Assembly (NCBI RefSeq): GCF_963924675.1
Contig: NW_027077413.1
Coordinates: 62,001-126,000 of the forward strand
Source: Phocoena phocoena
Taxonomy: Eukaryota > Chordata > Mammalia > Artiodactyla > Phocoenidae
Direction: 5' to 3'
Length of the DNA: 64,000 nucleotides
Below the pieces are notes generated by a model. It did no database searches, was not told where the DNA came from, and worked only from the letters and a program-made list of their open reading frames with translations. Positions 46,155-60,134 of the stretch are shown here, piece by piece. The number at the start of each line of letters is the position of its first letter. Within the stretch, counting starts at the first letter, position 1. The translations under genes were made by a program, and so were the position numbers.

Positions 46155-47900
46155 CTCATTGGTTCTCCCTATTCCTGTTCATCTTGCACAGAAATGGCAA
46201 GCTGTGCCAAACAGGAGGTTAAAGGTACTGACTCTCCAAGCAGGGAGAGTGTTAGTAAAGCATCTGGAATGGTGAACCCGAGGACCAGGATATGAAAACT
46301 GAGATGCATTTTAAATCATTTCCCAATCACACGGTGGATGATACACTGGGTTTCCCATGCATGTTTTAGCTGGAGGAAGAATCCCTTGAATCTGGAGAGT
46401 TGGGACCCATGGAATGGGTACCATGCAGTATGACTTCAAAGGGTCTGCATTTGCTCACCGAAACTCACCAATGCTATCAGCCTGAAGTGTCCAGCCTTAT
46501 GTCTCAACCAGCTCTGGGTGTAGATGTGGTCAATCCCGGTTGCATCACATGCCCCGAGTGATTTATTTAAGAATTGCTCTCTATTTCACTGTCTTTGTGT
46601 TTGTTTTCGAAATTTATTTTGATAATGGGATTTATCGGATTTTCACTGCTGCGTTTCGGCCGCTGTACACACGCTTGATTCTCTTACGGAGACATATATA
46701 TCCATGGGTTTTAAGATTCTTCCTAGTCAGGTATATTCCTAGGCGTTGAATATGTGGTGTTGAGTCCATTTCGTTGAGCAAGGAGTAGGTCTTGTCTATT
46801 ACATATTTGGCTTATGGAATGTTATCTGTGCTAATTTCAGTCTCTGGTTTTATGCAGCACCCCATGGCACCTTTCCCCATAAGCAAGCACTAGTTGGTTT
46901 TCTAAATTTGAGACCCTGTTCTGTTTTGTAATTCAGTTCATGTGTAGTCAAGTTTACATTCCGTGTATTAGTGATATCTTATGATGTTTCTTTTTCTGTG
47001 TGACGTAGTTCACGTAGAATCACCGTACCTGCATCCATTCACTATGCCGCTACGGGCCTGATGACACAGATTTCATTGCTGAGTGATACTGCATTGCACG
47101 TACGTGCCACAACTTCTTTATCCATTTTTTGCTTTCAGGGATATTTACCTGGTACTGTAGACGAGCTTCTTGGGAACACAGCCGTCCCAAACTTTGGGGT
47201 GGCTCTCTGTTTTTGATTTTAATTTCCCTAAGGAATAGGACCATAAGTGCAATTGCCATAGGCTGTGTTGCTTTGTTTCTTACGTGTTTCAGGAAACACC
47301 ATACACTTCTCCAGGGTGGCTGCTGGCAATTTACATCCTGCCAATCAGCATAACAAGGCTCCCTGTTCTCCATATCCTGTCCTACATTTCTGCATCTTAC
47401 ACTTTTTTCAGATGGCCCTTTTGCCCGGGGGGCATTGAGACTTCATTGTAGTGCAGATTTCCTTTACAGGCTTGCTTGGTTGGCCAAAAAGGGCGTATGC
47501 GTTTTTTCCTGAATATATTCAGGAAAAAACGCATACGCCCTTTTCGGCCAAGTGCATCATTGTCGACGTTCTGCCTCTTTTCCTATGCTTTCAGGGCAAT
47601 TCCAGTCTACCCCCTGCCATCGTTTTCCTGAAATTCTGCCCCGCTTTCAAGTCCCCTTCGCAGGCTTACTTCAATATATTTTTGGAGGATAACTGTCATT
47701 TATAACTCTGCAGGTTTGTGAATTACAGTGCCCCTGAGCTCCTTTCTTCAACTCGCTTTCTTGTGATCTGGGCACAAAACCGCAGGATTGCTTCAGGCCC
47801 TAATCTGTTTTCAGCAGGGCATGCTGAGCCTTTGTTTAATTCCTCTTCCTGGTGGGCAATGAGCGTTACATTTGCCCGTGCAGATACCTACAGCTAGTCT
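46155..47900 (+). repeat. Monomer M17 (duplicate of M10)
   Basis: Palindrome 47,480-47,551 has the same 'cttttcggcc' mismatch. A few single differences from M10, for example 'gatacactgg' near 46,340. Confidence 0.95.
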
Positions 47901-49647
47901 CTCATTGGTTCTCCCTATTCCTGTTCATCTTGCACAGAAATTGCAAGCTGTGCCAAACAGGAGGTTAAAGGCACTGACTCTCCAAGCGGGGAGAGTGTTA
48001 GTAAAGCATCTGGAATGGTGAACCCGAGGACCAGGATACGAAAACTGAGATGCATTTTAAATCGTTTCCCAATCACACGGTGGACGATACTCTGGGTTTC
48101 CCATGCATGTTTTAGCTGGAGGAAGAATCCCTAGAACCTGGAGAGTTGGGACCCATGGAATGGGTACCATGCAGTATGACTTCAAAGGGTCTGCATTTGC
48201 TCACCGAAACTCACCAATGCTATCAGCCTGAAGTGTCCAGCCTTATGTCTCAACCAGCTCTGGGTGTAGATGTGGTCAATCCCGGTTGCATCACATGCCC
48301 TGAGTGAATTATTTAAGAATTGCTCTCTATTTCACTGTCTTTGTGTTTTGTTTTGGAAATTTATTTTGATAATGGGATTTATCGGATATTCACTGCTGTG
48401 TTTCGGCCGCAGTACACACGCTTGATTCTCTTACGGAGACATATATATCCATGGGTTTTTAGATTCTTCCTAGTCAGGTATATTCCTAGGCGTTGAATAT
48501 GTGGTGTTGGTTCCATTTCGTTGAGCAAGAAGTAGGTCTTGTCTATTACATATTTGGCTTATGGAAAGTTATCTGTGCTAATTTCAGTCTCTGGTTTTAT
48601 GCAGCCCCCCAAGGCACCTTTCCCCATAAGCAAGCACTAGTTGGTTTTCTAAATTTGAGACCCTGTTCTGTTTTGTAATTCAGTTCATGTGTAGTCAAGT
48701 TTACATTCCGTGTATTAGTGATATCTTATGATGTTTCTTTTTCTGTGTGACGTAGTTCACGTAGAATCACCGTACCTGCATCCACTCACTATGCCGCTAC
48801 GGGCCTGATGACACAGATTTCATTGCTGAGTGATATTGCATTGTACGTACGTGCCACAACTTCTTTATCCATTTTTTGCTTTCTGGGATATTTACCTGAT
48901 AGTGTAGACGAGCTTATTGTGAACACAGCCGTCCCAAATATTGGGGTGGCTGTCTGTTTTTTATTTTAATTTCCGTAAGCTATAGGACCATAAGTGGAAG
49001 TGCCATAGGCTGTGTTGCTTTGTTTCTTACGTGTTTCAGGAAACAACATACACTTCTCCAGGGTGGCTGCTGGCAATTTACATCCTGCCAATCAGCATAA
49101 CAAGGCTCCCTGTTCTCCATATCCTGTCCTACATTTCTGGATTTTACACTTTTTTCAGATGGCCCTTTTGCCCGGGGGGCAGTGAGACTTCATTGTAGTG
49201 CAGATATCGTTTACAGGCTTGCTTGGTTGGCCAAAAAGGGCGTATGCGTTTTTTCCTGAATATATTCAGGAAAAAATGCATACGCACTTTTTGGCCAAGT
49301 GCATCATTGTCGACGTTCTGCCTCTTTTCCTATGCTTTCAGGGCAATTCCAGTCTACCCCCTGCAATCGTTTTCCTGAAATTTTGCCCCGCTTTCAAGTC
49401 CCCTTCGCAGGCTTACTTCAATATATTTTTGGAGGATAGCTGTCATTTATAACTCTGCAGGTTTGTGAATTACACTGCCCCTGAGCTCCTTTCTTCAACT
49501 CGCTTTCTTGTGAGCTGGGCAAAAAACCGCAGGATTGCTTCAGGCCCTAATCTGTTTCCGGCAGGGCACACTGAGCCTTTGTTTAATTCCTCTTCCTGGT
49601 GGGCAATGAGTGTTACATTTGCCCGTGCATACACCTACAGCTAGTCT
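47901..49647 (+). repeat. Monomer M18, end of the duplication
   Basis: The left half matches 35,690 onward; after about 48,896 it becomes type A. Palindrome 49,227-49,298 is asymmetric: left arm GGGCG, right arm CGCAC, as in monomer L2. Confidence 0.95.
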
Positions 49648-51395
49648 CTCATTGGTTCTCCCTATTCCTGTTCATCTTGCACAGAAATTGCAAGCTGTGC
49701 CAAACAGGAGGTTAAAGGCACTGACTCTCCAAGCGGGGAGAGTTTTAGTAAGGCATCTGGAATGGTGAACCCGAGAACCAGGATACGAAAACTGAGATGC
49801 ATTTTAAATCGTTTCCCAATCACACGGTGGATGATACTCTGGGTTTCCCATACATGTTTTAGCTGGAGGAAGAATCCCTTGAACCTGGAGAGTTGGGACC
49901 CATGGAATGGGTACCATGCAGTATGACTTCAAAGGGTCTGCATTTGCTCACCGAAACTCACCAATTCTATCAGCCTGAAGTGTCCAGCCTTATGTCTCAA
50001 CCAGCTCTGGGTGTAGATGTGGTAAATCCCGGTTGCATCACATGCCCTGAGTGATTTATTTAAGAATTGCTCTCTATTTCACTGTCCTTGTGTTTTGTTT
50101 TCGAAATTTATTTTGATAATGGGATTTATCGAATTTTCACTGCTGCGTTTCGCCCGCTCTAAACACGCTTGATTCTCTTACGGAGACATATATATCCATG
50201 GGTTTTAAGATTCTTCCTAGTCAGGTATATTCCTAGGCGTTGAATATGTGGTGTTGGGTCCATTTCGTTGAGCATGGAGTAGGTCTTGTCTATTACATAT
50301 TTGGCTTATGGAATGTTATCTGTGCTAATTTCAGTCTCTGGTTTTATGCAGCACCCCAAGGCACCTTTCCCCATAAGCAAGCACTAGTTGGTTTTCTAAA
50401 TTTGAGACCCTGTTCTGTTTTGTAATTCACTTCATGTGTAGTCAAGTTTGCATTCCGTGTATTAGTGATATCTTATGATGTTTCTTTTTCTGTGTGACGT
50501 AGTTCACGAAGAATCACCGTACCTGCATCCATTCACTATGCCGCTACGGGCCTGATGACACAGATTTCATTGCTGAGTGATATTGCATTGCACGTACGTG
50601 CCACAACTTCTTTATCCATTTTTTGCTCTCTGGGATATTTACCTGATACTGTAGACGAGCTTCTTGTGAACACAGCCGTCCCAAATATTGGGGTGGCTGT
50701 CTGTTTTTGATTTTAATTTCCGTAAGCTATAGGACCATAAGTGGAAGTGCCATAGGCTGTGTTGCTTTGTTTCTTACGTGTTTTAGGAAACACCATACAC
50801 TTCTCCAGGGTGGCTGCTGGCAATTTACATCCTGCCAATCAGCATAACAAGGCTCCCTGTTCTCCATATCCTGTCCTACCTTTCTGGATTTTACACTTTT
50901 TTCAGATGGCTCTTTTGCCCCGGGGGGCAATGAGATTTCATTGTAGTGCAGATTTCCTTTACAGGATTGCTTGGTTGGCCAAAAATGGCGTATGCGCTTT
51001 TTCCTGAATATATTCAGGAAAAAACGCATACGCCCTTTTTGGCCAAGTGCATCATTGTCGACGTTGTGCCTCTTTTCCTATGCTTTCAGGGCAATTCCAG
51101 TCTACCCCCTGCAATCGTTTTCCTGAAATTCAGCCCCGCATTCAAGTCCCCTTCGCAGACTTACTTCAATATATTTTTGGAGGATAGCTGTCATTTATAA
51201 CTCTGCAGGTTTGTGAAGTACAGTGCCCCTGAGCTCCTTTCTTCAACTCGCTTTCTTGTGAGCTGGGCACAAAACCGCAGGATTGCTTCAGGCCCTAATC
51301 TGTTTCCGGCAGGGCACATTGAGCCTTTGTTTAATTCCTCTTCCTGGTGGGCAATGAGCATTACATTTGCCCGTGCAGACACCTACAGCTAGTCT
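49648..51395 (+). repeat. Monomer M19
   Basis: Type A. Shares 'gagttttagtaa', 'gagaaccagg' and 'cgctcta-acacg'-like variants with M9 and M16. Palindrome 50,975-51,046 has two left-arm mismatches (aaaaatggcg; gcgcttttt). Confidence 0.94.
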
Positions 51396-53143
51396 CTCAT
51401 TGGTTCTCCCTATTCCTGTTCATCTTGCAGAGAAATGGCAAGCTGTGCCAAACAGGAGGTTAAAGGCACTGACTCTCCTAGCGGGGAGAGTGTTAGTAAA
51501 GCATCTGGAATGGTGAACCCGAGGACCAGGAAACGAAAACTGAGATGCATTTTAAATCGTTTCCCAATCACACGGTGGACGATACTCTGGGTTTCCCATG
51601 CATGTTTTAGCTGGAGGAAGAATCCCTTGAACCTGGAGAGTTGGGACCCATGGAATGGGTATCATGCAGTATGACTTCAAAGGGTCTGCATTTGCTCACC
51701 GAAACTCACCAATGCTATCAGCCTGAAGTGTCCAGCCTTATGTCTCAACCAGCTCTGGGTGTAGATGTGGTCAATCCCGGTTGCATCACATGCCCTGAGT
51801 GAATTATTTAAGAATTGCTCTCTATTTCACTGTCTTTGTGTTTTGTTTTCGAAATATATTTTGATAATGAGATTTATCGGATTTTCACTGCTGCGTTTCC
51901 GCCGCTATACACACGCTTGATTCTCTTACGGAGACATATATATCCATGGGTTTTAAGATTCTTCCTAGTCAGGTATATTCCTAGGCGTTGAATATTTGGT
52001 GTTGGGTCCATTTCGTTGAGCAAGGTGTAGGTCTTGTCTATTACATATTTGGCTTATGGAATGTTATCTGTGCTAATTTCAGTCTCTGGTTTTATGCAGC
52101 ACCCCAACGCACCTTTCCCCATAAGCAAGCACTAGTTGGTTTTCTAAATTTGAGACCCTGTTCTGTTTTGTAATTCAGTTCATGTGTAGTCAAGTTTACA
52201 TTCCGTGTATTTGTGATATCTTATGATGTTTCTTTTTCTGTGTGACGTAGTTCACGTAGAATCACCGTACCTGCATCCACTTACTATGCCGCTACGGGCC
52301 TGATGACACAGATTTCATTGCTGAGTGATATTGCATTGCACGTACGTGCCACAACTTCTTTATCCATTTTTTGCTTTCTGGGATATTTACCTGATATTGT
52401 AGACGAGCTTCTTGTGAACACAGCCGTCCCAAATATTGGGGTGGCTGTCTGTTTTTGATTTTAATTTCCGTAAGCTATAGGACCATAAGTGGAAGTGCCA
52501 TAGGCTGTGTTGCTTTGTTTCTTACGTGTTTCAGGAAACACCATACACTTCTCCAGGGTGGCTGCTGGCAATTTACATCCTGCCAATCAGCATAACAAGG
52601 CTCCCTGTTCTCCGTATCCTGTCCTACCTTTCTGGATTTTACACTTTTTTCAGATGGCCCTTTTGTCCGGGGGGGCAGTGAGATTTCATTGTAGTGCAGA
52701 TTTCCTTTACAGGCTTGCTTGGTTGGCCAAAAAGGGCGTATGCGTTTTTTCCTGAATATATTCAGGATAAAACGCATACGCCCTTTTTGGCCAAGTGCAT
52801 CATTGTCCACGTTGTGCCTCTTTTCCTATGCTTTCAGGGCAATTCCAGTCTACCCCCTGCAATCGTTTTCCTGAAATTCAGCCCCGCTTTCAAGTCCCCT
52901 TCGCAGGCTTACTTCAATATATTTTTGGAGGATAGCTGTCATTTATAACTCTGCAGGTTTGTGAAGTACAGTGCCCCTGAGCTCCTTTCTTCAACTCGCT
53001 TTCTTGTGAGCTGGGCACAAAACCGCAGGATTGCTTCAGGCCCTAATCTCTTTCCAGCAGGGCACACTGTGCCTTTGTTTAATTCCTCTTCCTGGTGGGC
53101 AATGAGCGTTACATTTGCCCGTGCAGACACCTACAGCTAGTCT
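51396..53143 (+). repeat. Monomer M20
   Basis: Type A with 'gaatatttggtg'. Palindrome 52,723-52,794 has one mismatch (ttcaggataaaac). Newer end marker. Confidence 0.94.
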
Positions 53144-54891
53144 CTCATTGGTTCTCCCTATTCCTGTTCATCTTGCACAGAAATTGCAAGCTGTGCGAAA
53201 CAGGAGGTTAAAGGCACTGACTCTCCAAGCGGGGAGAGTGTTAGTAAAGCATCTGGAATGGTGAACCCGAGGACCAGGAAACGAAAACTGAGATGCATTT
53301 TAAATCATTTCCCAATCACACGGTGGACGATACTCTGGGTTTCCCATGCATGTTTTAGCTGGAGGAAGAATCCCTTTTACCTGGAGAGTTGGGACCCATG
53401 GAATGGGTACCATGCAGTATGACTTCAAAGGGTCTGCATTTGCTCACCGAAACTCACCAATGCTATCAGCCTGAAGTGTCCAGCCTTATGTCTCAACCAG
53501 CTCTGGGTGTAGATGTGGTCAATCCCGGTTGCATCACATGCCCTGAGTGAATTATTTAAGAATTGCTCTCTATTTCACTGTCTTTGTGTTTTGTTTTCGA
53601 AATTTATTTTGATAATGGGATTTATCGGATTTTCACTGCTGCGTTTCGGCCACTGTACACACGCTTGATTCTCTTACGGAGACATATATATCCATGGGTT
53701 TTAAGATTCTTCCTAGTCAGGTATATTCCTAGGCGTTGAATATGTGGTGTTGAGTCCATTTCGTTGAGCAAGGAGTAGGTCTTGTCTATTACATATTTGG
53801 CTTATGGAATGTTATCTGTGCTAATTTCAGTCTCTGGTTTTATGCAGCACCCCAAGGCACCTTTCCCTATAAGCAAGCACTAGTTGGTTTTCTAAATTTG
53901 AGACCCTGTTCTGTTTTGTAATTCAGTTCATGTGTAGTCAAGTTTACATTCCGTGTATTTGTGATATCTTATGATGTTTCTTTTTCTGTGTGACGTAGTT
54001 CACGTAGAATCACCGTACCTGCATCCACTTACTATGCCGCTACGGGCCTGATGACACAGATTTCATTGCTGAGTGATATTGCATTGCACGTACGTGCCAC
54101 AACTTCTTTATCCATTTTTTGCTTTCTGGGATATTTACCTGATACTGTACACGAGCTTCTTCTGAACACAGCCGTCACAAATATTGGGGTGGCTATCTGT
54201 TTTTGATTTTAATTTCCGTAAGCTATAGGACCATAAGTGGAAGTGCCATAGTCTGTATTGCTTTGTTCCTTACGTGTTTCAGGAAACACCATACACTTCT
54301 CCAGGGTGGCTGCTGGCAATTTACATCCTGCCAATCAGCATAACAAGGCTCCCTGTTCTCCATATCCTGTCCTAACTTTCTGGATTTTACACTTTTTTCA
54401 GATGGCCCTTTTGCCCGGGGGGGCAGTGAGATTTCATTGTAGTGCAGATTTCCTTTACAGGCTTGCTTGCTTGGCCAAAAAGGGCGTATGCGTTTTTTCC
54501 TGAATATATTCAGGAAAAAACGCATACGCCCTTTTTGGCCAAGTGCATCATTGTCCACGTTGTGCCTCTTTTCCTATGCTTTCAGGGCAATTCCAGTCTA
54601 TCCCCTGCAATCGTTTTCCTGAAATTCAGCCCCGCTTTCAAGTCCCCTTCGCAGGCTTACTTCAATATATTTTTGGAGGATAGCTGTCATTTATAACTCT
54701 GCAGGTTTGTGAAGTACAGTGCCCCTGAGCTCCTTTCTTCAACTCGCTTTCTTGTGAGCTGGGCACAAAACCGCAGGATTGCTTCAGGCTCTAATCTGTT
54801 TCCGGCAGGGCACGCTGAGCCTTTGGTTAATTCCTCTTCCTGGTGGGAAATGAGCGTTACATTTGCCCGTGCAGACACCTACAGCTAGTCT
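53144..54891 (+). repeat. Monomer M21
   Basis: Type A. Palindrome 54,471-54,542 is perfect though its left flank reads 'cttgcttggcc'. Older end marker 'tttggttaat'. Confidence 0.94.
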
Positions 54892-56638
54892 CTCATTGGT
54901 TCTCCCTATTCCTGTTCATCTTGCACAGAAATTGCAAGCTGTGCCAAACAGGTGGTTAAAGGCACTGACTCTCCAAGCGGGGAGAGTGTTAGTAAAGCAT
55001 CTGGGATGGTGAACCCGAGGACCAGGATACGAAAACTGAGATGCATTTTAAATCGTTTCCCAATCACACGGTGGACGATACTCTGGTTTTCCCATGCATG
55101 TTTTAGCTAGAGGAAGAATGCCTTGAACCTGGAGAGTTGGGAAACATGGATTGGATACCATGCAGTATGGCTTCAAAGGGTCTGCATTTGCTCACCGAAA
55201 CTCACCAATGCTATCAGCCTGAAGTGTCCAGCCTTATGTCTCAACCAGCTCTGGGTGTAGATGTGGTCAATCCCGGTTGCATCACATGCCCTGAGTGAAT
55301 TATTTAAGAATTGCTCTCTATTTCACTGTCTTTGTGTTTTGTTTTCGAAATTTATTTTGATAATGGGATTTATCGGATTTTCACTGCTGCATTTCCGCCG
55401 CTGTACACATGCTTGATTCTCTTACCGAGACATATATATCCATGGGTTTTAAGATTCTTCCTAGTCAGGTATATTCCTAGGCGTTGAATATGTGGTGTTG
55501 AGTCCATTTCGTTGAGCAAGGAGTAGGTCTTGTCTATTACATATTTGGCTTATGTAATGTTATCTGTGCTAATTTCAGTCTCTGGTTTTATGCAGCACCC
55601 CAAGGCACCTTTTCCCATAAGCAAGCACTAGTTGGTTTTCTAAATTTGAGACCCTGTTCTGTTTTGTAATTCAGTTCATGTGTAGTCAAGTTTACTTTCC
55701 GTGTATTAGTGATATCTTATGAGGTTTCTTTTTCTGTGTGACGAAGTTCACGTAGAATCACCGTACCTGCATCCACTTACTATGCCGCTACGGGCCTGAT
55801 GACACAGGTTTCATTGCTGAGTGATATTGCATTGCACGTACGTGCCACAACTTCTTTGTCCATTTTTTGCTTTCTGGGATATTTACCTGATACTGTAGAC
55901 GAGCTTCTTGTGAACACAGCCATCCCAAATATTGGGGTGGCTGCCTGTTTTTGATTTTAATTTCCGTAAGCTATAGGACCATAAGTGGAAGTGCCATAGG
56001 CTGTGTTGCTTTGTTTCTTACGTGTTTCAGGAAACACCATACACTTCTCCAGGCTGGCTGCTGGCAATTTACATCCTGCCAATCAGCATAACAAGGCTCC
56101 CTGTTCTCCATATCCTGTCCTACCTTTCTGGATTTTACACTTTTTTCAGATGGCCCTTTTGCCCGGGGGGCAGTGAGACTTCATTGTAGTGGAGATTTCC
56201 TTTACAGGCTTGCTTGGTTGGCCAAAAAGGGCGTATGCGTTTTTTCCTGAATATATTCAGGAAAAAACGCATACGCCCTTTTTGGCCAACTGCATCATTG
56301 TCGACGTTCTGCCTCTTTTCCTATGCTTTCAGGGCAATTCCAGTCTACCCCCTGCAATCGTTTTCCTGAAATTCTGCCCCGCTTTCAAGTCCCCTTCGCA
56401 GGCTTACTTCAATATATTTTTCGAGGATAGCTGTCATTTATAACTCTGCAGGTTTGTGAATTACAGTGCCCCTGAGCTCCTTTCTTCAACTCGCTTTCTT
56501 GTGAGCTGGGCACAAAACCGCAGGATTGCTTCAGGCCCTAATCTGTTTCCGGCAGGGCACACTGAGCCTTTGTTTAATTCCTCTTCCTGGTGGGCAATGA
56601 GTGTTACATTTGCCCGTGCAGACACCTACAGCTAGTCT
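54892..56638 (+). repeat. Monomer M22
   Basis: Type A. Palindrome 56,218-56,289 is perfect. Several private changes near 55,105-55,170 (agctagagg, gaaacatggattgg). Confidence 0.94.
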
Positions 56639-58385
56639 CTCATTGGTTCTCCCTATTCCTGTTCATCTTGCACAGAAATTGCAAGCTGTGCCAAACAGGA
56701 GGTTAAAGGCACTGACTCTCCAAGCGGGGAGAGTGTTAGTAAAGCATCTGGAATGGTGAACCCGAGGACCAGGATACGAAAACTGAGATGCATTTTAAAT
56801 CGTTTCCCAATCACACAGTGGACCATACTGTGGGTTTCCCATGCATGTTTTAGCTGGATGAAGAATGCCTTGAACCTGAAGAGTTGGGACCCATGGAATA
56901 GGTACCATGCAGTATGACTTCAAAGGGTCTGCATTTGCTCACCGAAACTCACCAATGCTATCAGCCTGAAGTGTCCAGCCTTATGTCTCAACCAGCTCTG
57001 GGTGTAGATGTGGTCAATCCCGGTTGCATCACATGCCCTGAGTGAATTAGTTAAGAATTGCTCTCTATTTCACTGTCTTTGTGTTTTGTTTTCGAAATTT
57101 ATTTTTATAATGGGATTTATCGGATTTTCACTGCTGCGTTTCGGCCGCTGTACACACGCTTGATTCTCTTACGGAGACATATATATCCATGGGTTTTAAG
57201 ATTCTTCCTAGTCAGGTATATTCCTAGGCGTTGAATATGTGGTGTTGGGTCCATTTCGTTGAGCAAGGAGTAGGTCTTGTCTATTACATATTTGGCTTAT
57301 GGAAAGTTATCTGTGCTAATTTCAGTCTCTGGTTTTATGCAGCACCCCAAGACACCTTTCCCCATAAGCAAGCACTAGTTGGTTTTCTAAATTTGAGACC
57401 CTGCTCTGTTTTGTAATTCAGTTCATGTGTAGTCAAGTTTACATTCCGTGTATTAGTGATATCTTATGATGTTTCTTTTTCTCTGTGACGTAGTTCACGT
57501 AGAATCACCGTACCTGCATCCACTCACTATGCCGCTACGGGCCTGATGACACAGATTTCATTGCTGAGTGATATTGCATTGTACGTACGTGCCACAACTT
57601 CTTTATCCATTTTTTACTTTCTGGGATATTTACCTGATACTGTAGACGAGCTTCTTGTGAACACAGCCGTCCCAAATATTGGGGTGGCTGTCTGTTTTTG
57701 ATTTTAATTTCCGTAAGCTATAGGACCATAAGTGGAAGTGCCATAGGCTGTGTTGCTTTGTTTCTTACGTGTTTCAGGAAACACCATAAACTTCTCCAGG
57801 GTGGCTGCCGGCAATTTACATCCTGCCAATCAGCATAACAAGGCTCCCTGTTCTCCATATCCTGTCCTACATTTCTGGATTTTACACTTTTTTCAGATGG
57901 CCCTTTTGCCCGGGGGGCAGTGAGACTTCATTGCAGTGCAGATTTCCTTTACAGGCTTGCTTGGTTGGCCAAAAAGGGCGTATGCGTTTTTTCCTGAATA
58001 TATTCAGGAAAAAACGCATACGCCCTTTTTGGCCAAGTGCATCATTGTCGACGTTGTGCCTCTTTTCCTATGCTTTCACGGCAATTCCAGTCTACCCCCT
58101 GCAATCGTTTTCCTGAAATTCTGCCCCGCTTTCAAGTCCCCTTCGCAGGCTTACTTCAATATATTTTTGGAGGATAGCTGTCATTTATAACTCTGCAGGT
58201 TTGTGAATTACAGTGACCCTGAGCTCCTTTCTTCAACTCGCTTTCTTGGGAGCTGGGCACAAAACCGCAGGATTGCTTCATGCCCTAATCTGTTTTCAGC
58301 AGGGCATGCTGAACCTTTGTTTAATTCCTCTTCCTGGTCGGCAATGAGCGTTACATTTGCCCGTGCAGACACCTACAGCTAGTCT
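56639..58385 (+). repeat. Monomer M23
   Basis: Type A. Shares 'gaccatactgtgggtttcc' and 'gaacctgaagagttggg' with M8 and M15, eight units to the left of it in the case of M15. Palindrome 57,965-58,036 is perfect. Confidence 0.94.
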
Positions 58386-60134
58386 CTCATTGGTTCTCCC
58401 TATTCCTGTTCATCTTGCACAGAAATTGCAAGCTGTACCAAACAGGAGGTTAAAGGCACTGACTCTCCAAGCGGGGAGAGTGTTAGTAAAGCATCTGGAA
58501 TGGTGAACCCGAGAACCAGGATACGAAAACTGAGATGCATTTTAAATCGTTTCCCAATCACACGGTGGACGATACTCTGGGTTTCCCATGCATGTTTTAG
58601 CTGGAGGAAGAATCCCTTGAACCTGGAGAGTTGGGACCCATGGAATGGGTACCATGCAGTATGACTTCAAAGGGTCTGCATTTGCTCACCGAAACTCACC
58701 AATGCTATCAGCCTGAAGTGTCCAGCCTTATGTCTCAACCAGCTCTGGGTGTAGATGTGGTCAATCCCGGTTGCATCACATGCCCTGAGTGAATTATTTA
58801 AGAATTGCTCTCTATTTCTCTGTCTTTGTGTTTTGTTTTCGAAATTTATTTTGATAATGGGATTTATCGGATTTTCACTGCTGCATTTCGGCCGCTGTAC
58901 ACAGGCTTGATTCTCTTACGGAGACATATATATCCATGGGTTTTTAGATTCTTCCTAGTCAGGTATATTCCTAGGCGTTGAATATGTGGTGTTGGTTCCA
59001 TTTCGTTGAGCAAGGAGTAGGTCTTGTCTATTACATATTTGGCTTATGGAAAGTTATCTGTGCTAATTTCAGTCTCTGGTTTTATGCAGCCCCCCCAAGG
59101 CACCTTTCCCCATAAGCAAGCACTAGTTGGTTTTCTAAATTTGAGACCCTGTTCTGTTTTGTAATTCAGTTCATGTGTAGTCAAGTTTACATTCCGTGTA
59201 TTAGTGATATCTTATGATGTTTCTTTTTCTGTGTGACGTAGTTCACGTAGAATCACCGTACCTGCATCCACTCACTATGCCGCTACGGGCCTGATGACAC
59301 AGATTTCATTGCTGAGTGATATTGCATTGTACGTACGTGCCACAAATTCTTTGTCCATTTTTTGTTTTCTGGGATATTTATCTGATACTGTAGACGAGCT
59401 TCTTGTGAACACAGCCGTCCCAAATATTGGGGTGGCTGTCTGTTTTTGATTTTAATTTCCGTAAGCTATAGGACCATAAGTGGAAGTGCCATAGGCTGTG
59501 TTGCTTTGTTTCTTACGTGTTTCAGGAAACACCATACACTTCTCCAGGGTGGCTGCTGGCAATTTACATCCTACCAATCAGCATAACATGGCTCCCTGTT
59601 CTCCATATCCTGTCCTACCTTTCTGGATTATACACTTTTTGTCAGATGGCCCTTTTGCCCTGGGAACAGTGAGACTTCATTGTAGTGCAGATTTCCTTTA
59701 CAGGCTTGCTTGGTTGGCCAAAAAGGGCGTTTGCGTTTTTTCCTGAATATATTCAGGAAAAAACGCTTACGCCCTTTTTGGCCAAGTGCATCATTGTCGA
59801 CGTTCTGCCTCTTTTCATATGCTTTCAGGGCAATTCCTGTCTACCCCCTGCAATCGTTTTTCTGAAATTCTGCCCCGCTTTCAAGTCCCCTTCGCAGGCT
59901 TACTTCAATATATTTTTGGAGGATAGCTGTCATTTATAACTCTGCAGGTTTGTGAATTACAGTGCCCCTGAGCTCCTTTCTTCAACTCGCTTTCTTGTGA
60001 GCTGGGCACAAAACCGCAGGATTGCTTCAAGCCCTAATCTGTTTCCGGCAGGGCATGCTGAGCCTTTGGTTAATTCCTCTTCCTGGTGGGAAATGAGCGT
60101 TACATTTGCCCGTGCAGACACCTACAGCTAGTCT
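58386..60134 (+). repeat. Monomer M24
   Basis: Type A. Shares 'gggtttttagattc', 'ggtgttggttcc' and the extended C run before 'aaggcacc' with M11 and M18. Palindrome 59,714-59,785 has one substitution in each arm that do not pair. Older end marker. Confidence 0.94.

Larger units (their letters stand above)
36591..48896 (+). repeat. Seven-monomer duplication, copy 2
   Basis: Second copy of the 12.2 kb block. It ends where 48,890-48,915 ('tgatagtgtagacg', 'gcttattgtg') stops matching the corresponding sequence near 36,685. Both junctions fall at the same position within a monomer, as expected for homologous unequal exchange seven units out of register. Confidence 0.92.
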
